Source of the DNA: Artemisia argyi
Taxonomy: Eukaryota > Streptophyta > Magnoliopsida > Asterales > Asteraceae
DNA length: 64,000 bases
NCBI GenBank assembly: GCA_030686995.1
Contig: CM060706.1
Location: 145,857,859-145,921,858, forward strand
Reading direction: 5' to 3'
Each line of letters starts with the position of its first letter. Within the stretch, counting starts at the first letter, position 1. The notes beneath the pieces were generated by a model. It saw only the letters and a program-made list of their open reading frames with translations. It was not told the origin of the DNA and did no database searches. A program made the position numbers and the translations under genes. This document shows positions 1 to 12,534 of the stretch, one piece after another.

Positions 1-161
1 ATCGATTACCAAAAATATTTTCCTTCTTATTTTGTTTATACAAAATGTTTTTCAAAAACCCAAAAAAATTCACCTTTACCCCTACCCTTTTTGATTCTTC
101 ATCCCTTTACCCTCTATCATTTTGATTCTAACTTCTTCCACTTCTCCTGTAATTGATTCTA

Positions 162-2603
162 ATGGCATCTCTCGATGACGATTTCTTTGAATCAAGGGCC
201 TTTAAGAGCAACATTGAAAAACTTCAGGCCTTGTCAAAAATGTCGAGATGTCGTGTTGATTATGATGGACCATCGATTCCTATTCCCTCTCCGGTGAGGG
301 AAATGGAACAAGAAACCAGGGTGACAAAGGACCCTGTACTTCCCTCTGACGATGGAAGTGCTAAATACGTCCAACCTACGGTTGTCCAAAAATCTAAGCT
401 CACAATTGCTCCTAAACTGTCAAGAATCAATCCTAACCTTTCAAAATATACGGTTAAAAGTTTGTCAAGCAAACGTACGGAGCTTAGAGCAGTGACTGAA
501 AAGAACGACTTACCTAATCTTCACGTTCATCAAGAACAAAAACCAGAGACCATAACGGAAGTGGTCGAAATTCCTAGCTCTCAGAGCACACCACTTGTCC
601 CACCTCCGGATTTTATTCCTTGTGTTGGTTGTGGTGAGCCGCTTTTTGGTTTACCATGTCGTTGGTGTACATGTGAACAATGTGGTAATGATATTCGAGA
701 CGGAAGTTGTTTGTTTTGTGGTTCGAGGAATTCATTTGCTTATGATCCTAATCAGAACTCATTCTACGACTCTCCAAATTTTTCCAACTACCCATCACAT
801 TCATACGAGCAAGAATCATATTATCCAAATCAAAATGATGCTTCGTATCAAAATACACCAAAAATTTCTTGTGAGTACTGTGGAGGTCCTCACCAAGCTT
901 TTGATTGTCAAAATAGTCAAAATTTTGGTTACGACCAATATCCATACAATTCACCAAACCAGACTCAACAGTTTAACTGTTGTGAGTATTGTGGTGGTTC
1001 ACACTATAGTTCTGATTGTCAATCAGGAAACACGCTTGTCTATGAGCAGGTTCCTGATAACAATTATGACTTTAGCACATACGACTCATAGCCACATCAG
1101 TTTTACTGTTATGAGTATTGTGGAGGTCCTCACTTTAGCTCGGATTGTCAAACATGGAATCCATTTCCTTGCAACAATTACGACTATTTGTTTCAAGACC
1201 AACCTCCACAATACCAATTGATTCAAGAAACTCCTCATGAAACTCAGCAAGACCTTTGTCTAAAGGTTCTTGAAGCATTGAAAGAATTTAAGGAGGGGTT
1301 GGCTACTACATCGTTTCAAGATTCTCGTTAGAAATCAATGGCAGAATTACTTGCTGAAGAACGAGATGCTAGAAACGAAATGAGCATGGAAGAATTACTT
1401 GCTGAGCAAAGAGCTACTAAAATACGTGCCAATCTTCGCTATGCTGCTCTATATGATGACGATGATGACAGTGATGATGATGAAGATAACATTGTTATTA
1501 TTCAAAAAGATTCATCAGATTCATCAGTTGTGATTCCTTCCATGGATAATCAGGGAGAAAATAATGTGACAGAGTCACTAGCCGTTGATCAAATGGAACT
1601 TGAAGATTCCATAACTGCTAGTAATTCTAAACTCCCTTAGTCTGTTGTTATCACGCCCGAAGTTCCCACTCACTCTCAGAGCATGGGGGACGAGCATCTT
1701 GACACTGTTCCTGAAAAGGAATCAGACGAATTCATAAAGTCTAGTGTTGAGAACCTTGTCCCAATCCCAAGAGAGTCACAGGGAATTCTTGATCATGTGT
1801 GTGATATCCCTCCTCCTCTTGTCTTCCCGAATGATGATGTTGAGATGTTCTCCGATTCTAATGATGACGATTCGTTATCTTGTGGAGACATCAGTTATAT
1901 GGAAGAATTACTTTCTGAGCTAGTCAGCTTGGAAGAAGAGAATGATGAAACTGACACTGAAATCAAAGATGAAGCACTTCGTGCAACATTATTGAATGTC
2001 AGTTTCCTCATTTCTAAAATTGAGGCTTTCAAAGAGAAGCCCATTTCATCTCCTATCCCCATAAAGGATAGTGACATTTTTTCCGATGATTCTATACCAG
2101 AATTTGAATCCTTCACTTTTGATCCTATGGGAGAGAAGATTAGTGGCAGTACCACTTCTCATTCTTATAATTCTCTCCCCGATTATGAATCATTTACCTT
2201 CGATGAGTTCTCCTGTGAACTCACGCACATCAATCCAGAATATGATTCATTCACATTCGAGGAGTTCTCCTGTGAACTCACTCGTATCATATCTCCGCCG
2301 GAGTATGATAATTTCTACTTTGATCTAGACACACCCGGGATATGTCTTGATCACATGAGCTTAAATTTGACCGAGGAAACAACATAGTTCAGGACAAGGG
2401 TCCCATTAACTGTTTTTGCATCTCCGTATGCATACCAAGAGGAGCATAATAATATTAACAATTTTTTGAAAAACTTAAATTTGCCATCTTCTAATGTAAC
2501 TTTTTAGCTTCCCACAATCCACAATGGTGATCCGCTTAGTAAGGGTATACAACTACCTCCTTTAGAAAGATGTGATATATATGGAACTATGGAAGAAACT
2601 TAA
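162..2603 (+). pseudogene. Retroelement-like gag/zinc-knuckle frame broken by five TAG codons
   Basis: A single reading frame runs from ATG 162 (AATGGC context) to TAA 2601-2603 with no frameshift. It is interrupted by TAG at 1089, 1329, 1638, 2385 and 2505. The N-terminal half has a cysteine-rich segment (CVGCG...CRWCTCEQCG...CLFCG, about residues 155-190). Three knuckle repeats of the form C-x2-C-x3-H-x4-C follow (CEYCGGPHQAFDC and relatives), the third lying beyond the first TAG. Next come a Glu/Ala-rich helix (MAELLAEERDARNEM), an acidic DDDDDSDDDED tract and a repetitive acidic tail with repeated (F/Y)xSFTF(D/E)EFSCELT units. From memory this resembles frames annotated as reverse-transcriptase-domain proteins in Tanacetum, but no RT, integrase or protease is visible here. 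I infer a gag-like relic or degenerate accessory frame. The role is unknown. Confidence 0.6.
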
Positions 2604-3137
2604 GAATCAGTTCTTAACGTAGAGTCTTTACACCAATATAAAACATATGTTTCTCGAAAAGCATAGAGTATGTCCATCTAGGTAATAGATAAAGGGCATA
2701 TCATAATGAGAGTCGTCCACTCTGTTTTGTTTCCGTACCATATAGTCTATGAGGTGTGTTTCATGTTCAAAGTATAACAGATCCAACCATTGTCTAAAGC
2801 AGGTACTCCTAAACAAGTTCCGTTGTTTTGCGTCTAATTTCTGTTTTAGTAACCAAAAGTAGTTGAGTTTGCTCCTAATGATTAGTTTGGCTTCATAGCC
2901 CTAAAAGGAAAAATATAAATCAACTCAAAACATACAATTCATAAGAAATTAAGGTTGAAGACATAGATACAGGGGGCGTAAACACTAGCATAAAGAGTCC
3001 ATGTGTTAGATACAAAACACATAGTTAATAATGATTCAATGCCTAATTCAATGCTTGAACCTTGTCCCTTTTAGATGACTTCTATTTGGCTAGTAATTAC
3101 AATTTAAGTAGAACCCCTTAATATTGGACCATACTAA
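2604..3137. other. Intergenic, no gene seen
   Basis: AT-rich sequence after the TAA of the gag-like frame. The short minus-strand frame here has no recognisable motif. It could hold the untranslated rest of the upstream retroelement, but I see no LTR boundary. Confidence 0.5.
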
Positions 3138-3368
3138 GGGGGTGTTTGTTTACGGGTATATGTGTGCTGATGACCTTATTTGATTCAGGCCTCGCGTATC
3201 ATTAACCCCAAATTTCTGAGAAATTTTCAGACTTATAAGTGATGACACATTACATAAGTGAATCATATCATAACAAACATTTATGAACAAACAAGTCTAT
3301 AGTAAAGCCTCTAAATCGTGGCTTATCAACTAAAATCATAATCCACATAAAAGCTTAAACAAACAACC
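3138..3368. mobile_element. hAT-like MITE (GGGTGTTTG termini)
   Basis: The left end reads GGGGGTGTTTGTTTACGGG and the right end AAGCTTAAACAAACAACC, an imperfect inverted pair. The flanks CATACTAA (3130-3137) and AACACTAA (3369-3376) agree at 6 of 8 bases, as expected of a decayed 8-bp hAT target duplication. Its ends are close to those of the element at 7077-7270. It has no coding capacity. Confidence 0.5.
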
Positions 3369-4766
3369 AACACTAAAAACATCTCAAATAACGTATATGC
3401 TTAAACAACATTGAATACTATCAATGAAAATGTGCTTCCAACATGATCATAACACACATAGATGCTTAAACAAAGACACCCAAACAATAAACCAACCAAT
3501 CTAAGATACAAATTAATATAATGCCAACCTTTGAAAAACTATAACAAATAACCATAACACTACAATTATATGAATGTAGTTCAATAATATGGCATAAAAT
3601 ACTTTGGGCCTAAATCAGGTCAATAGAATAACAAAATAAACATAAAATCAATAACGATAAAAATCATATGTAATAAACATTTGCAATACGCTTTACATAC
3701 CCTATTATACCACATTTTTGCTAATAAAATCAGAAATCGATGGTATCCTTGATTTTATTGTATCACTGTTCAATGAACAGTTACGCTGTTTACAGCTGAG
3801 AATGAGGCAACACAACCGGAGTAGATTGGATATTGAAATAATACTGTAACAAGATAGACAAGCGCGAACATAAACCGAGTACGTTTTTTTTATGTGTGTG
3901 ACAGTGAAACGAATGGAGGGAAGCACAATATACGGTATATGATGATACAGGTGACGGTGTTTGTATTTAAAGTTTGTTTTTTTATTATTTATTTATTTTT
4001 TATTTATTTATTTTCGTATACGGTCTGCACAAAAGTCAATGGAGTAATAGTGTATAATATGTTAAATGACAAAAAAACCCAAGTTGCTCAATATACGGTT
4101 GACCAATGACTAGTAGTTGCCCAAAAAACACTACCTGACACATGTCGCCCTACGATGCAAGCTGACAAATTGTACGAGTTGCCCTGATCTAAAAAAGACA
4201 TTTTTGAATCTAGAGGTAAGAACCGAATTCATCATGGTTGCCCGATCTATTTTGGTAATTTTCCATTTAAATAAAAACTAAATTAATTTTTTGTTATATT
4301 TAAAAACTAAAAATTTTTGTTATATTTTCCATCAAAACGATTAATTTTACTCCGTAACAATTAATGATAACCGATCAAGTAGTTAACCATTTAATTCTTT
4401 GTCACATCTTGATGTGATTCATTTGTCCTTTGTGTCTCATGTATCTATTATTTTGTGCATAAACCTTAAAAGTGAAAAAATTGAAAATCTACTACAAACC
4501 AGTGCCAACCATTTTCAAATAGTAGCCTGGGGTTATTTTATTATGCCTGGGGTTATTTTATTATGCAAATCGTTAGGTGGTACAGATAATCAAACGACAT
4601 TATTTTGACACGGACGGGCTACTAAATAGTAATTATAGAGTGCTATTTTGGTTCATGTTTTGGTCTAATTGACTAATTGTCTAATGTGTGACAAACATAT
4701 TTAAGTTGGATGAATATAAATAATCATGTACGACATCGTTATTTTATTTTTTATTTTTTTTTATTA
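3369..4766. other. Intergenic, AT-rich
   Basis: No supported gene. Small frames on both strands have no family motif. It contains the 20-bp tandem duplication at 4526-4565. Confidence 0.5.
4526..4565. repeat. 20-bp perfect tandem duplication
   Basis: CCTGGGGTTATTTTATTATG occurs twice head to tail (4526-4545 and 4546-4565). Confidence 0.85.
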
Positions 4767-4900
4767 TTTTTTTTTGAACGATAATATTTTTTTCACACCT
4801 ATATATCTCACAATATATCTTACAAATGACTTTAGCGATGCTTGAACCCACAATCTATAGGTTGGTATATAATTTACACACCACTAGACCAAAGTCATTC
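4767..4900 (-). mobile_element. SINE-like element (tRNA-type promoter boxes)
   Basis: Read on the minus strand it begins near GACTTTGGTCTAGTGGTG (A-box-like). It continues through TGTGGGTTCAAGC (B-box-like GGTTCAAGC) and ends in CGTTCAAAAAAAAA. The same order of boxes and a similar GTTCxAAAAA tail occur at 41598-41731. This is the layout of a tRNA-derived SINE. Target duplications were not resolved. Confidence 0.45.
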
Positions 4901-5486
4901 TTACCACTTCAGTTGTGAATGTAAATCATGAGCTCTTGAAGCCCTGTTAATCTGTTATAATCGATTACAACACAACACCATTCGGTTATGCTAAACACAA
5001 CATTGGAAACTTATATAGTCTCGCATAAGCTTGGAAAAAATCTATTAGAAGAAAACTATACACAAATGGTTATTCACGAGAATCTGAGCCACAATGTATT
5101 AGTGGCCTAGTGGGCATTCGATCTAATATGCTTTATGATGAATCGGATTCCATAAAATGCCCTTGAAGATACCCATGTAAGCATGTTCATTTTGTGGTCC
5201 GATACAAAACTTTAAAAATGTTGTTTAACTTGACCATGTTGCAATATTCTCATGTTAAACAACATTTCACATCAGCACATTTAATTGTTTAAAATGTTCA
5301 AATCAACACAAAATACGAAAGCTCGTGTTTTGAAGAATGACAAATATTCACACACATAATTTGGCATAAATGTCTCAGCTAAGAGTTAAACCCGCAACCT
5401 TAGTGAGTTGGTTAGTCATGAGTCACAACTACGCTTGTGTATAAATTATTATTTCCAATCTCAAGCAAAACTAATGTTGTATACTA
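4901..5486. other. Intergenic, possible second SINE relic
   Basis: No gene seen. Around 5375-5445 the minus strand contains GGTTGCGGGTTTAACTCTT, a weak B-box-like match, so another decayed SINE is possible. Confidence 0.3.
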
Positions 5487-5494
5487 GAATCTAG

Positions 5495-5968
5495 CAGGGG
5501 CGGTTTTGGGCCTGCGCACCATCAGCAACCGAGCCGGGCCCAACCCACTAAGGGGCACTAAATTTTTTTATACCCATTATATGTACTAGGCCCAACCTAT
5601 TAAAAGGTACTAAAAATAAACACTATTAATCATTTAATCCAAAAAGTCAAAAACGATTGTTGCCTCCTGCTATCGCTTTGCCCGCTTCTTCTGCCCCTCC
5701 TACTGCAGCAGGTATTAAATTTCATCTATTCTTTTTGTTTAGGTTAATAACTATGAAAATGTTAGCCTCAGATTGTTTTACTAAATTTCATATATTCTTA
5801 AATATATTTTATTTTGAAGAAATAATACTTTTGTTGCAAAAATAATTTTTGTTCGTATTTTTGGCTTTTCGTACTTGATTATGGTCTATGGATATTATAA
5901 TATAGGGGCACTTTTTTTTCTCGTGCCAGGCCTAATTTTTTTTTTTGACGTTCTCAGCACCGCCCCTG
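5495..5968. mobile_element. hAT-type non-autonomous element with 8-bp TSD
   Basis: The 474-bp element has termini CAGGGGCGGT... and ...CACCGCCCCTG, a perfect 10-bp inverted repeat. It is flanked on both sides by GAATCTAG (5487-5494 and 5969-5976), an exact 8-bp target duplication. CAG termini plus an 8-bp TSD are hallmarks of the hAT superfamily. No transposase is encoded. A short Ala/Pro-rich frame from about 5657, ending near a GGTATT splice-donor-like site, could be a captured exon scrap, but this is weak. Confidence 0.85.
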
Positions 5969-5976
5969 GAATCTAG

Positions 5977-6982
5977 ATCAAGAAGAGATTAGTGATTTAG
6001 TGACATGGTTAATTAACACGTCATAGCGATATGTTTTAAATATTTATTGTCAAATGTATTAAAATAAGATAAACGAACACGAAAGATCCCCAAAGAATTT
6101 GTTCATGCGTCCAAGTAAGAACATGTTGCCCACTCTCCATCACTCCATAACCAATTAACCACCCGAGGTTTATCCAAGTAAAATAATATCTTTGATATAA
6201 AAGTTGAAGTTTTAGTCAACATATACAGAAAATGACATATCAACGTTTTTATCATTTTGTATATATAATTCATTCATATACTAGCAAGGTTCCCGCGCAA
6301 TGCAGCTGTGGGCACTCTGTAATTAAATTTTTTCGATTAATAATTTATTTTATTTATACGTTTTTTGGCAATAGCTTTATTGATTAGTTTTTTATGGCAA
6401 AAGTTTGATGAAATTTTCTTTGTTTGTATTATTTTATTTATTATTTATTTTATATTTTTGTTTAGTAGTTTGCTTGGTTTGTACAATATGTGAACATACT
6501 TTAGTTTATTATATTCTTTTTGACAATAAATTTACGGATATCAAAAATTGCATTTAGCTCGTGTCCGTTCGGGCTTGAGCCCGTTTGACCCGTGCCCATT
6601 CGGGCTCGAGCCCATTTGGCTCATTGCCCGTTCGGGCTTAAAAATTTGTATAATATGCTTTATTATTTGTATTAGTGACATTTAATGCAGGAATTATGTT
6701 TAAGTTGGTTGTACAATATGCTTGATAATTTGTATTTCTTATGTAAGGAGTGTTTTAATAAGTGTATTAATTGTATTTATTGACTATTTAATTAATTGTA
6801 TTTAATATACATAATGATCAATTTTAAGTCATTAATTTTAAATTTTAATGGCAAAAAATGTCTAATTATGTTGAATCACTTGTACTTTTAGCATTGAAAT
6901 GTGTAATGCTTAATTTTAAGTATTCTATTAATAGTAGGCATTCATGCTTTATAATATATAGTATGATATTATCAGTTGTTAA
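5977..6982. other. Intergenic with a degenerate Helitron-like terminus near 6283
   Basis: AT-rich, no gene. At 6283-6330 the sequence CTAGCAAGGTTCCCGCGCAA resembles, on the minus strand, a Helitron 3' end (GC hairpin followed by CTAG), but the hairpin is decayed. Near 6565-6640 the motif TCGGGCT(T/C)GAGCCC is repeated. Confidence 0.3.
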
Positions 6983-7415
6983 TTGTTAGTACCTTATTGG
7001 TTATGTAAGGTAACATCAACTGTATAACTTTAAGAGTAACTGATTATTACTTCTCCGTCTTAAAATTATATAAAAGGGGCGTTTGTTTAAGCTTATATGT
7101 GGTTTATAATCTTACTCCGTATTTGATTTCGGATTATATTTCATAACCCCAAATTTTCTGTCTTATTTGAAGACTTTTAGGCTTATATAAGCATGAAAAT
7201 TGGGGCTTATGTTATATAATCCGAAACACAAATAAGCTCATAAGTCACATATAAGCTCAAACAAACACCCTAAAAGTAGTCATTTTGAAATGTCCTAAAA
7301 AGTAATAATCTCCTTCTTGTTATGGAGTACTTGTTAGTGCCTTGGTGGTTATGTAAGGTAACATCAACCTTACAGCTTTTCGAGTCACTGACCCTGCGTC
7401 CCAAAATTATAATCA
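6983..7415. repeat. Direct duplication of about 85 bp flanking a MITE
   Basis: The segment from TTGTTAGTACCTTATTGG to about 7076 is repeated with substitutions from 7331 (TTGTTAGTGCCTTGGTGG) to about 7415. Both copies include TTATGTAAGGTAACATCAAC and a Stowaway-like CCGTCTTAAAATTATA / GCGTCCCAAAATTATA stretch. The 7077-7270 MITE lies between them. Confidence 0.65.
7077..7270. mobile_element. hAT-like MITE (GGGCGTTTGTTT...AAACAAACACCC)
   Basis: The inverted ends are GGGCGTTTGTTTAAGCTTAT on the left and ATAAGCTCAAACAAACACCC on the right. TAAAAG flanks both sides (7071-7076 and 7271-7276). The length is 194 bp. The interior is AT-rich and partly self-complementary, and noncoding. The family is tentative because the flank match is 6 bp rather than 8. 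Confidence 0.6.
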
Positions 7416-10011
7416 TTATTTCCATTTTTGAACTTTATAATCATTATTTCCATTTTTGGATATCCCTACATAATAATTCACTTATTATTTCAACCGATCA
7501 AAAAAGAGTTTAGTTGGTGAGTAACGGTGTATCGAATATCTAAAGACACGATTCCCATGACGAACCATAATGTGATTTACTGACGATACAAAAGGACGAT
7601 CCAAAAGGACGATACCAAGTAAAGAACCAGAAGGATGAACCAAAGGTTCGTCACTAGCTGACAAGCTCCGCGTCAGTTGTCCTAGCCAATTGAGCTATAC
7701 GGACAGGCCCATTGAGCCTATGCTTAATTATCAGAATAGATAAGTAGTATAAATAGCCTCAACTATTTACAGTTGAGGGGCATGATATACTCGAGAGGAA
7801 TTACTCCGAATTGAATGAACACTTATTATCATATTTACTCTATACTTCATACTTCACACATTTCACCCATACTCATTCTCACACTGTTGGGTCTCAGACT
7901 AAACACCCGGGGTGAGGCTAACGTGTGTTACTTATCTTATCACAACTCAAGACTTAGCACAAAGGTACAAAGCTCCTCGAGGTTCGGAGCATGTCAATAG
8001 ATCCGAACATCCTTGAAGACCCAGACTTCTCCTCCATATCTCAGGTGCAGATTATTGCATATAAAGTGTTGATGATATTTAATTGGTTTAATAGTTTAAT
8101 GGTCCAACTTTTCGACCTCTATCTACATTTTTTTTTCTTTATAAAAGTATCACCTTCACCAACTAAACTTTTTTTTATTGGTCGAAAAAAAATGAAACAA
8201 AATTTGATAGACATAAAGGACAATAAAATTTTGAGACGTATGGAACATATTTTTTTGTTAAGTAGGTAACTCTCCTTTTACTAAAGTGGTCGACATAAGC
8301 TTAAATATGGATTGAATTCTGTACAAATATTCGCATAGTGTAAAAAGTAATTCATTCCAAAAATGGTTAAACCCGAACTTGTCTTTCTTAATAGTTAGCA
8401 CAGATATCGATTAATGTCATATGTGTCCGCAACTGATCAAATTATTGAAGGGACGAGGCTAAATTTGTAAACGCAAACTAATCGTAACAATACCGAAAAA
8501 TATAATATGTACTCGGGTTTATATCGCAAAGTAAAGCAAAGTCTCGCAAATTCTCTTTATAGAACCCCATATACAATGTTGCGGGATTATTAAAGGTTAC
8601 TTGTGATACAAAAACAAAATAATGTTTTGTTTTCGATGAAAAAACACAAAGGATGCGTTAAAATAAAGGTTAGCTAAATTATTTAGATAAATAACAAAGT
8701 TAAAAACAATTTAGCATTTTTTATTACATATACTACTTTTGTAAGGACCATGTAAAATGTATTCGAAGACAGACATGCATGACTAAACACTAACAATTGT
8801 TTATATTGAAAATGAAAACTAAACATGAGTCTGCATGCTAATCCTTATTAGCTCATAATCAAATAATTAATCAATTAACTTGAAATCTTGAATAGCCTAG
8901 ATAATTTAAATATCTGCATGCTAATTACCTAATATATATTCCTTTTAGCTCATAATTAAACTTTGAAAAACCTACGTACAAAAATCAACAAATGATATAA
9001 AATGGTATAGCCGGCGTTAGTAGGGCCTGCGTAGACCGAGTTATCGATGTACAACATATGGCTGCTACCAAAACGACAGTCGTCAGTGAAAGAATAATAC
9101 GAAGCTGCTCATTATTTGCATAGTTTGGACATCACATTCAGCATGTTTAAAATTTTGGACCCCTATGTTCATTTTTTCTCTTGATGTTTAAATCAGTTGT
9201 ACTATATACAGCCCCACCATATCACATCATCATTTATTAAATTATTCTCGTATTAGTTTTGATAAAAACCAAGGACTTGTGTGCTAGCTAGCCCACAACT
9301 TTGATACGTTTCTAAGTTTTAATCAACTACCAACTTGATCATGTTCTGGTTTTCCGATTCTCGTTTGAGATTGCCATTTTTGACCGTTTACATGATTACA
9401 TCTTGTTATCATACAAAAATACAATATAAAGAATACAAAGAGATCTATCTCACAATTTTTTGGTCATTAATAGGCAAAAAAAGTATAAAAAGAAGCTTAA
9501 AGAAACAGTGCAACTCGATGAACTTACAGCTAGAAGGACGAGGAAAGTTTGCACGTACAAGCGTTGAAATGAATCTTGGAAGCCTCGTCCCATAGAAATT
9601 GTCTACCCGATAATGTCCCTTGGCCTGTACATACTGACACAAGGTTAATAAGATTCTGTTTCTAGCTATCGAGTATTTGTCATATAGGCCATGGATTAGA
9701 ATTTCATGCTGTAGGATTTATGGAATATTAGTAGCTAAAAGTCAGTATATGACATAACCTAACATATTTCGTCTCAAAAAACCATTATTTCTTGCTGGTT
9801 AACTCACAATATCGATCGACCTGCACCACATAAATCTGTAAAATTTTTGTTTTTGTTTTTGCACGTTGACTTGCAATAAAAATGAAAGATAAGCATGATA
9901 AAAATGAAATAATTTTTCAAAACAACTAACTATATTCCAAAGCTAAACAGCTGTCTTAGTGAGTGAAGACAACTTCGTTTTTTCTTTTCCTTTGCCTTTG
10001 CCTTTAAATTT
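7416..10011. other. Intergenic, possible solo-LTR/promoter relic near 7500-8040
   Basis: No supported gene. The stretch 7500-8040 is less AT-rich, has a TATA-like AGTATAAATAG near 7746 and CTCTATACTTC runs, and looks like an LTR U3/R region. I found no matching second copy or clear ends. The remainder is AT-rich, and the small frames do not resemble known proteins. Confidence 0.35.
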
Positions 10012-10018
10012 TATAAAA
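10012..10018 (+). promoter_or_regulatory. TATA box of the first peroxidase gene
   Basis: TATAAAA lies 70 bases upstream of ATG 10082, and the paralogue at 12535 has TATAAA at nearly the same distance. The conserved placement supports a core promoter. Confidence 0.6.
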
Positions 10019-10081
10019 GCTTTACTACAAGTATCAAAATTCTCAAACAAATAACAATAACAAACGCTTACTTCATTAATT

Positions 10082-11975
10082 ATGGGTCGAGTCATTGTTT
10101 TTCAAGTATTAGTTCTATGCTCACTTCTCATATTTCCAAACATAGCTTTTGCGCAGCTCAAACAGAATTACTACGCAAACATATGTCCAAATGTCGAAAG
10201 CATTGTGCAGAAGGCAGTCGCAGCTAAGGTTAAACAAACGTTCGTGACCATTCCAGGAACTCTTCGTTTGTTCTTCCATGATTGCTTTGTTCAGGTTTGT
10301 CTGTTTAATGATTTTTTACGTGAATTTAAGTTCTAGTATGTTAATACGTTGTTTTTTGTGGTTAAATAATAGGGGTGTGATGCTTCGGTTATGATACAAT
10401 CTAGTGGTTCCAACACTGCGGAAAAAGATCATCCGGATAACTTGTCATTGGCTGGAGACGGTTTTGATACGGTTATCAAAGCAAAAGCTGCAGTTGATGC
10501 TAATCCAAGTTGCAGAAATAAAGTGTCATGTGCTGATATTCTCACCATGGCTACACGAGATGTCGTCAAGATTGTAATAACCATTTTCTTTCTATAATGA
10601 TTTACTAGTATCTTGATGAATGATGATCATTTTGCTAACTTTTAAAATTTTGGTTTGCAGGCGGGTGGGCCATCGTATTCAGTGGAGTTAGGAAGATTAG
10701 ACGGGCTGAGCTCAACAGCAGCTAGTGTGGGTGGAAATCTGCCCAAACCAAACCAGAATTTGGATCAACTAAATGCCTTGTTTGCTGCTAATGGATTGAC
10801 CCAAGCTGACATGATTGCTCTCTCAGGTAAGAAACTTCATGCAAAAATATTGGACAAAATGAGCCTGAACAGTAGAGGTGGTAAACTAAACATGGACTAG
10901 TGCAATAATGGTTAAGAAATAATCTGTAGTATGGGTAGGGTTGACCTGTGCCTTTTTATCCATTATTAAAGAAATACTTATGATTGAAAAGAAACAACAT
11001 TAGTATAATCGAAATTCAACCCTTTATTAGTAAAGTGAATTACAATATTGGATGAAATTACATTAAAGTTTGTGAACTTTCGGCACATATGACCCGTCAC
11101 CTTTTTAGCTAAATATATGATTGTACCCGTTTATCCGGTTAGAATAACAATATAACATGCAGCTTAAATCAGCCCTTTTATAAGAAATGCTCAAAAAAGC
11201 TACCTCTAACGGATAGTAGAAGTTCCAAAATGGAGGCCAAAACCGGGTTTGAAGGGTTTGGTCAAAATGGGTAATCTTTGAATGATCAGGTTGGGTTGAG
11301 CGACTTTGGACAGTTTATTTAAATAATATATCTTAATTATAATAGAATGATATATGACAGTTTATGCATTAATATCACACGTTCGACGACTTTGGAACCC
11401 TTTGCTTCTAACTACTATTTGGGTATGACCCATTTGACATTATATAAAGAATCGACCAATTTATACTAAGGCTTATAATTCATACTACGTAACTCTCTTA
11501 AGATGTTATATGGTTACTCTAAAAAATGTTACCATAATTGCTAATGCTAATGTAATTACCATGTCCAGGTGCACACACCCTCGGATTCTCCCATTGCAAC
11601 CAGTTTTCAAACAGGATATACAACTTCAGCAAACAAAATCCAGTTGATCCAACACTAAACCCAAGTTATGCTACACAACTGCAGCAACAGTGCCCAAAGA
11701 ACGTTGACCCGAGGATAGCTATAAATATGGATCCCAACACACCAAGAACTTTTGACAACGTTTACTATAAGAATCTACAAAATGGACAAGGACTTTTTAC
11801 ATCTGACCAGGTTCTTTTCACTGACACGAGATCAAAACCGACTGTGACCTCATGGGCTAACAGCCCAACAGCTTTCAATAACGCATTCATCACAGCAATG
11901 ACTAAACTAGGTCGCGTTGGTGTCAAGACGGGTACAAATGGGAACATCAGGAAAGATTGTGCTGCATTTAATTGA
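10082..11975 (+). CDS. Class III peroxidase, complete four-exon gene
   Basis: Secreted heme peroxidase that uses H2O2 to oxidise phenolic substrates in the wall or apoplast. Exons are 10082-10294, 10373-10573, 10661-10826 and 11569-11975, giving 328 residues, all with GT-AG introns. Residues 1-24 form a hydrophobic signal peptide before [12 protein letters not shown]. The distal heme site is RLFFHDC (Arg62, His66) and the proximal one is [11 protein letters not shown] (His196). The calcium/disulfide segment GCDASVMI and the motif [13 protein letters not shown] are present. It ends in RKDCAAFN. The NYYAxxCPNVE...[18 protein letters not shown] pattern matches, from memory, the Arabidopsis PER45/51/73 group. 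Intron 3 is the largest (742 bp). A close paralogue follows 560 bp downstream, so this is a tandem duplication. No disabling change is seen. Confidence 0.9.
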
Positions 11976-12534
11976 AGTTGATATCATTGAGCGAGATTGT
12001 ACAATTTTTTTTACAATAATGAAAAGGTATAAAAGTATACCTGATAAGCTAATGGCTATGTAAGATTAAGCATTCCTCTGTTATATAATAATTTATCGTC
12101 CTATTTATTTCTCATTTCGCCCTAAGAATTACTAACTTACTACAGTAACTAGTAAGAGATAGTAACATTAGCAATAGTAAATCTTACTAGAATTGTAAAA
12201 CTTTAAATGTATGTTAAACTCATTCATACGCAAGCCCATCATATCACATTATCACCTATTAATGTATACTCGTTTTCTTTAGAAAAAGTAAAACACCCCA
12301 CAACTTTAATACATTTAAACCATTTTAATTGCCAACTTTATCATGTTTTGGTTTTCTGTTTCTCGTGAATATTTGAAGATAAAAAGCAAAAAATTAGACA
12401 CAAAAAGAATTGTTTCTATTTACTGGGAATCCTATATTTGGCCATTTAGATTTTATAAAGGTTAGTACAAGTCGAAAACTATCTCACTTCTCAATAGGAT
12501 AACAATAACAAAAACAAACACATTTACATTAATC
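11976..12534. other. 3' flank of peroxidase 1 and promoter of peroxidase 2
   Basis: It contains GAAAAGGTATAAAAGTATAC followed by GCTAATGGCTATG, a 3'-flank signature that recurs after the other peroxidase copies. No separate gene was found. Confidence 0.6.
12454..12459 (+). promoter_or_regulatory. TATA box of the second peroxidase gene
   Basis: TATAAA lies 76 bases before ATG 12535 in the context GATTTTATAAAGG, paralleling the promoter of the upstream paralogue. Confidence 0.55.

Noticed and set aside
1895..2155. Minus-strand open frames inside the gag-like frame
   Set aside because: Shadow frames opposite a coding-biased acidic region, with no motif.
1089..2507. Programmed amber readthrough of the gag-like frame
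   Set aside because: Five stops in one frame far exceed known readthrough designs, and retroelements usually use one. Mutation of methylated CAG is simpler.
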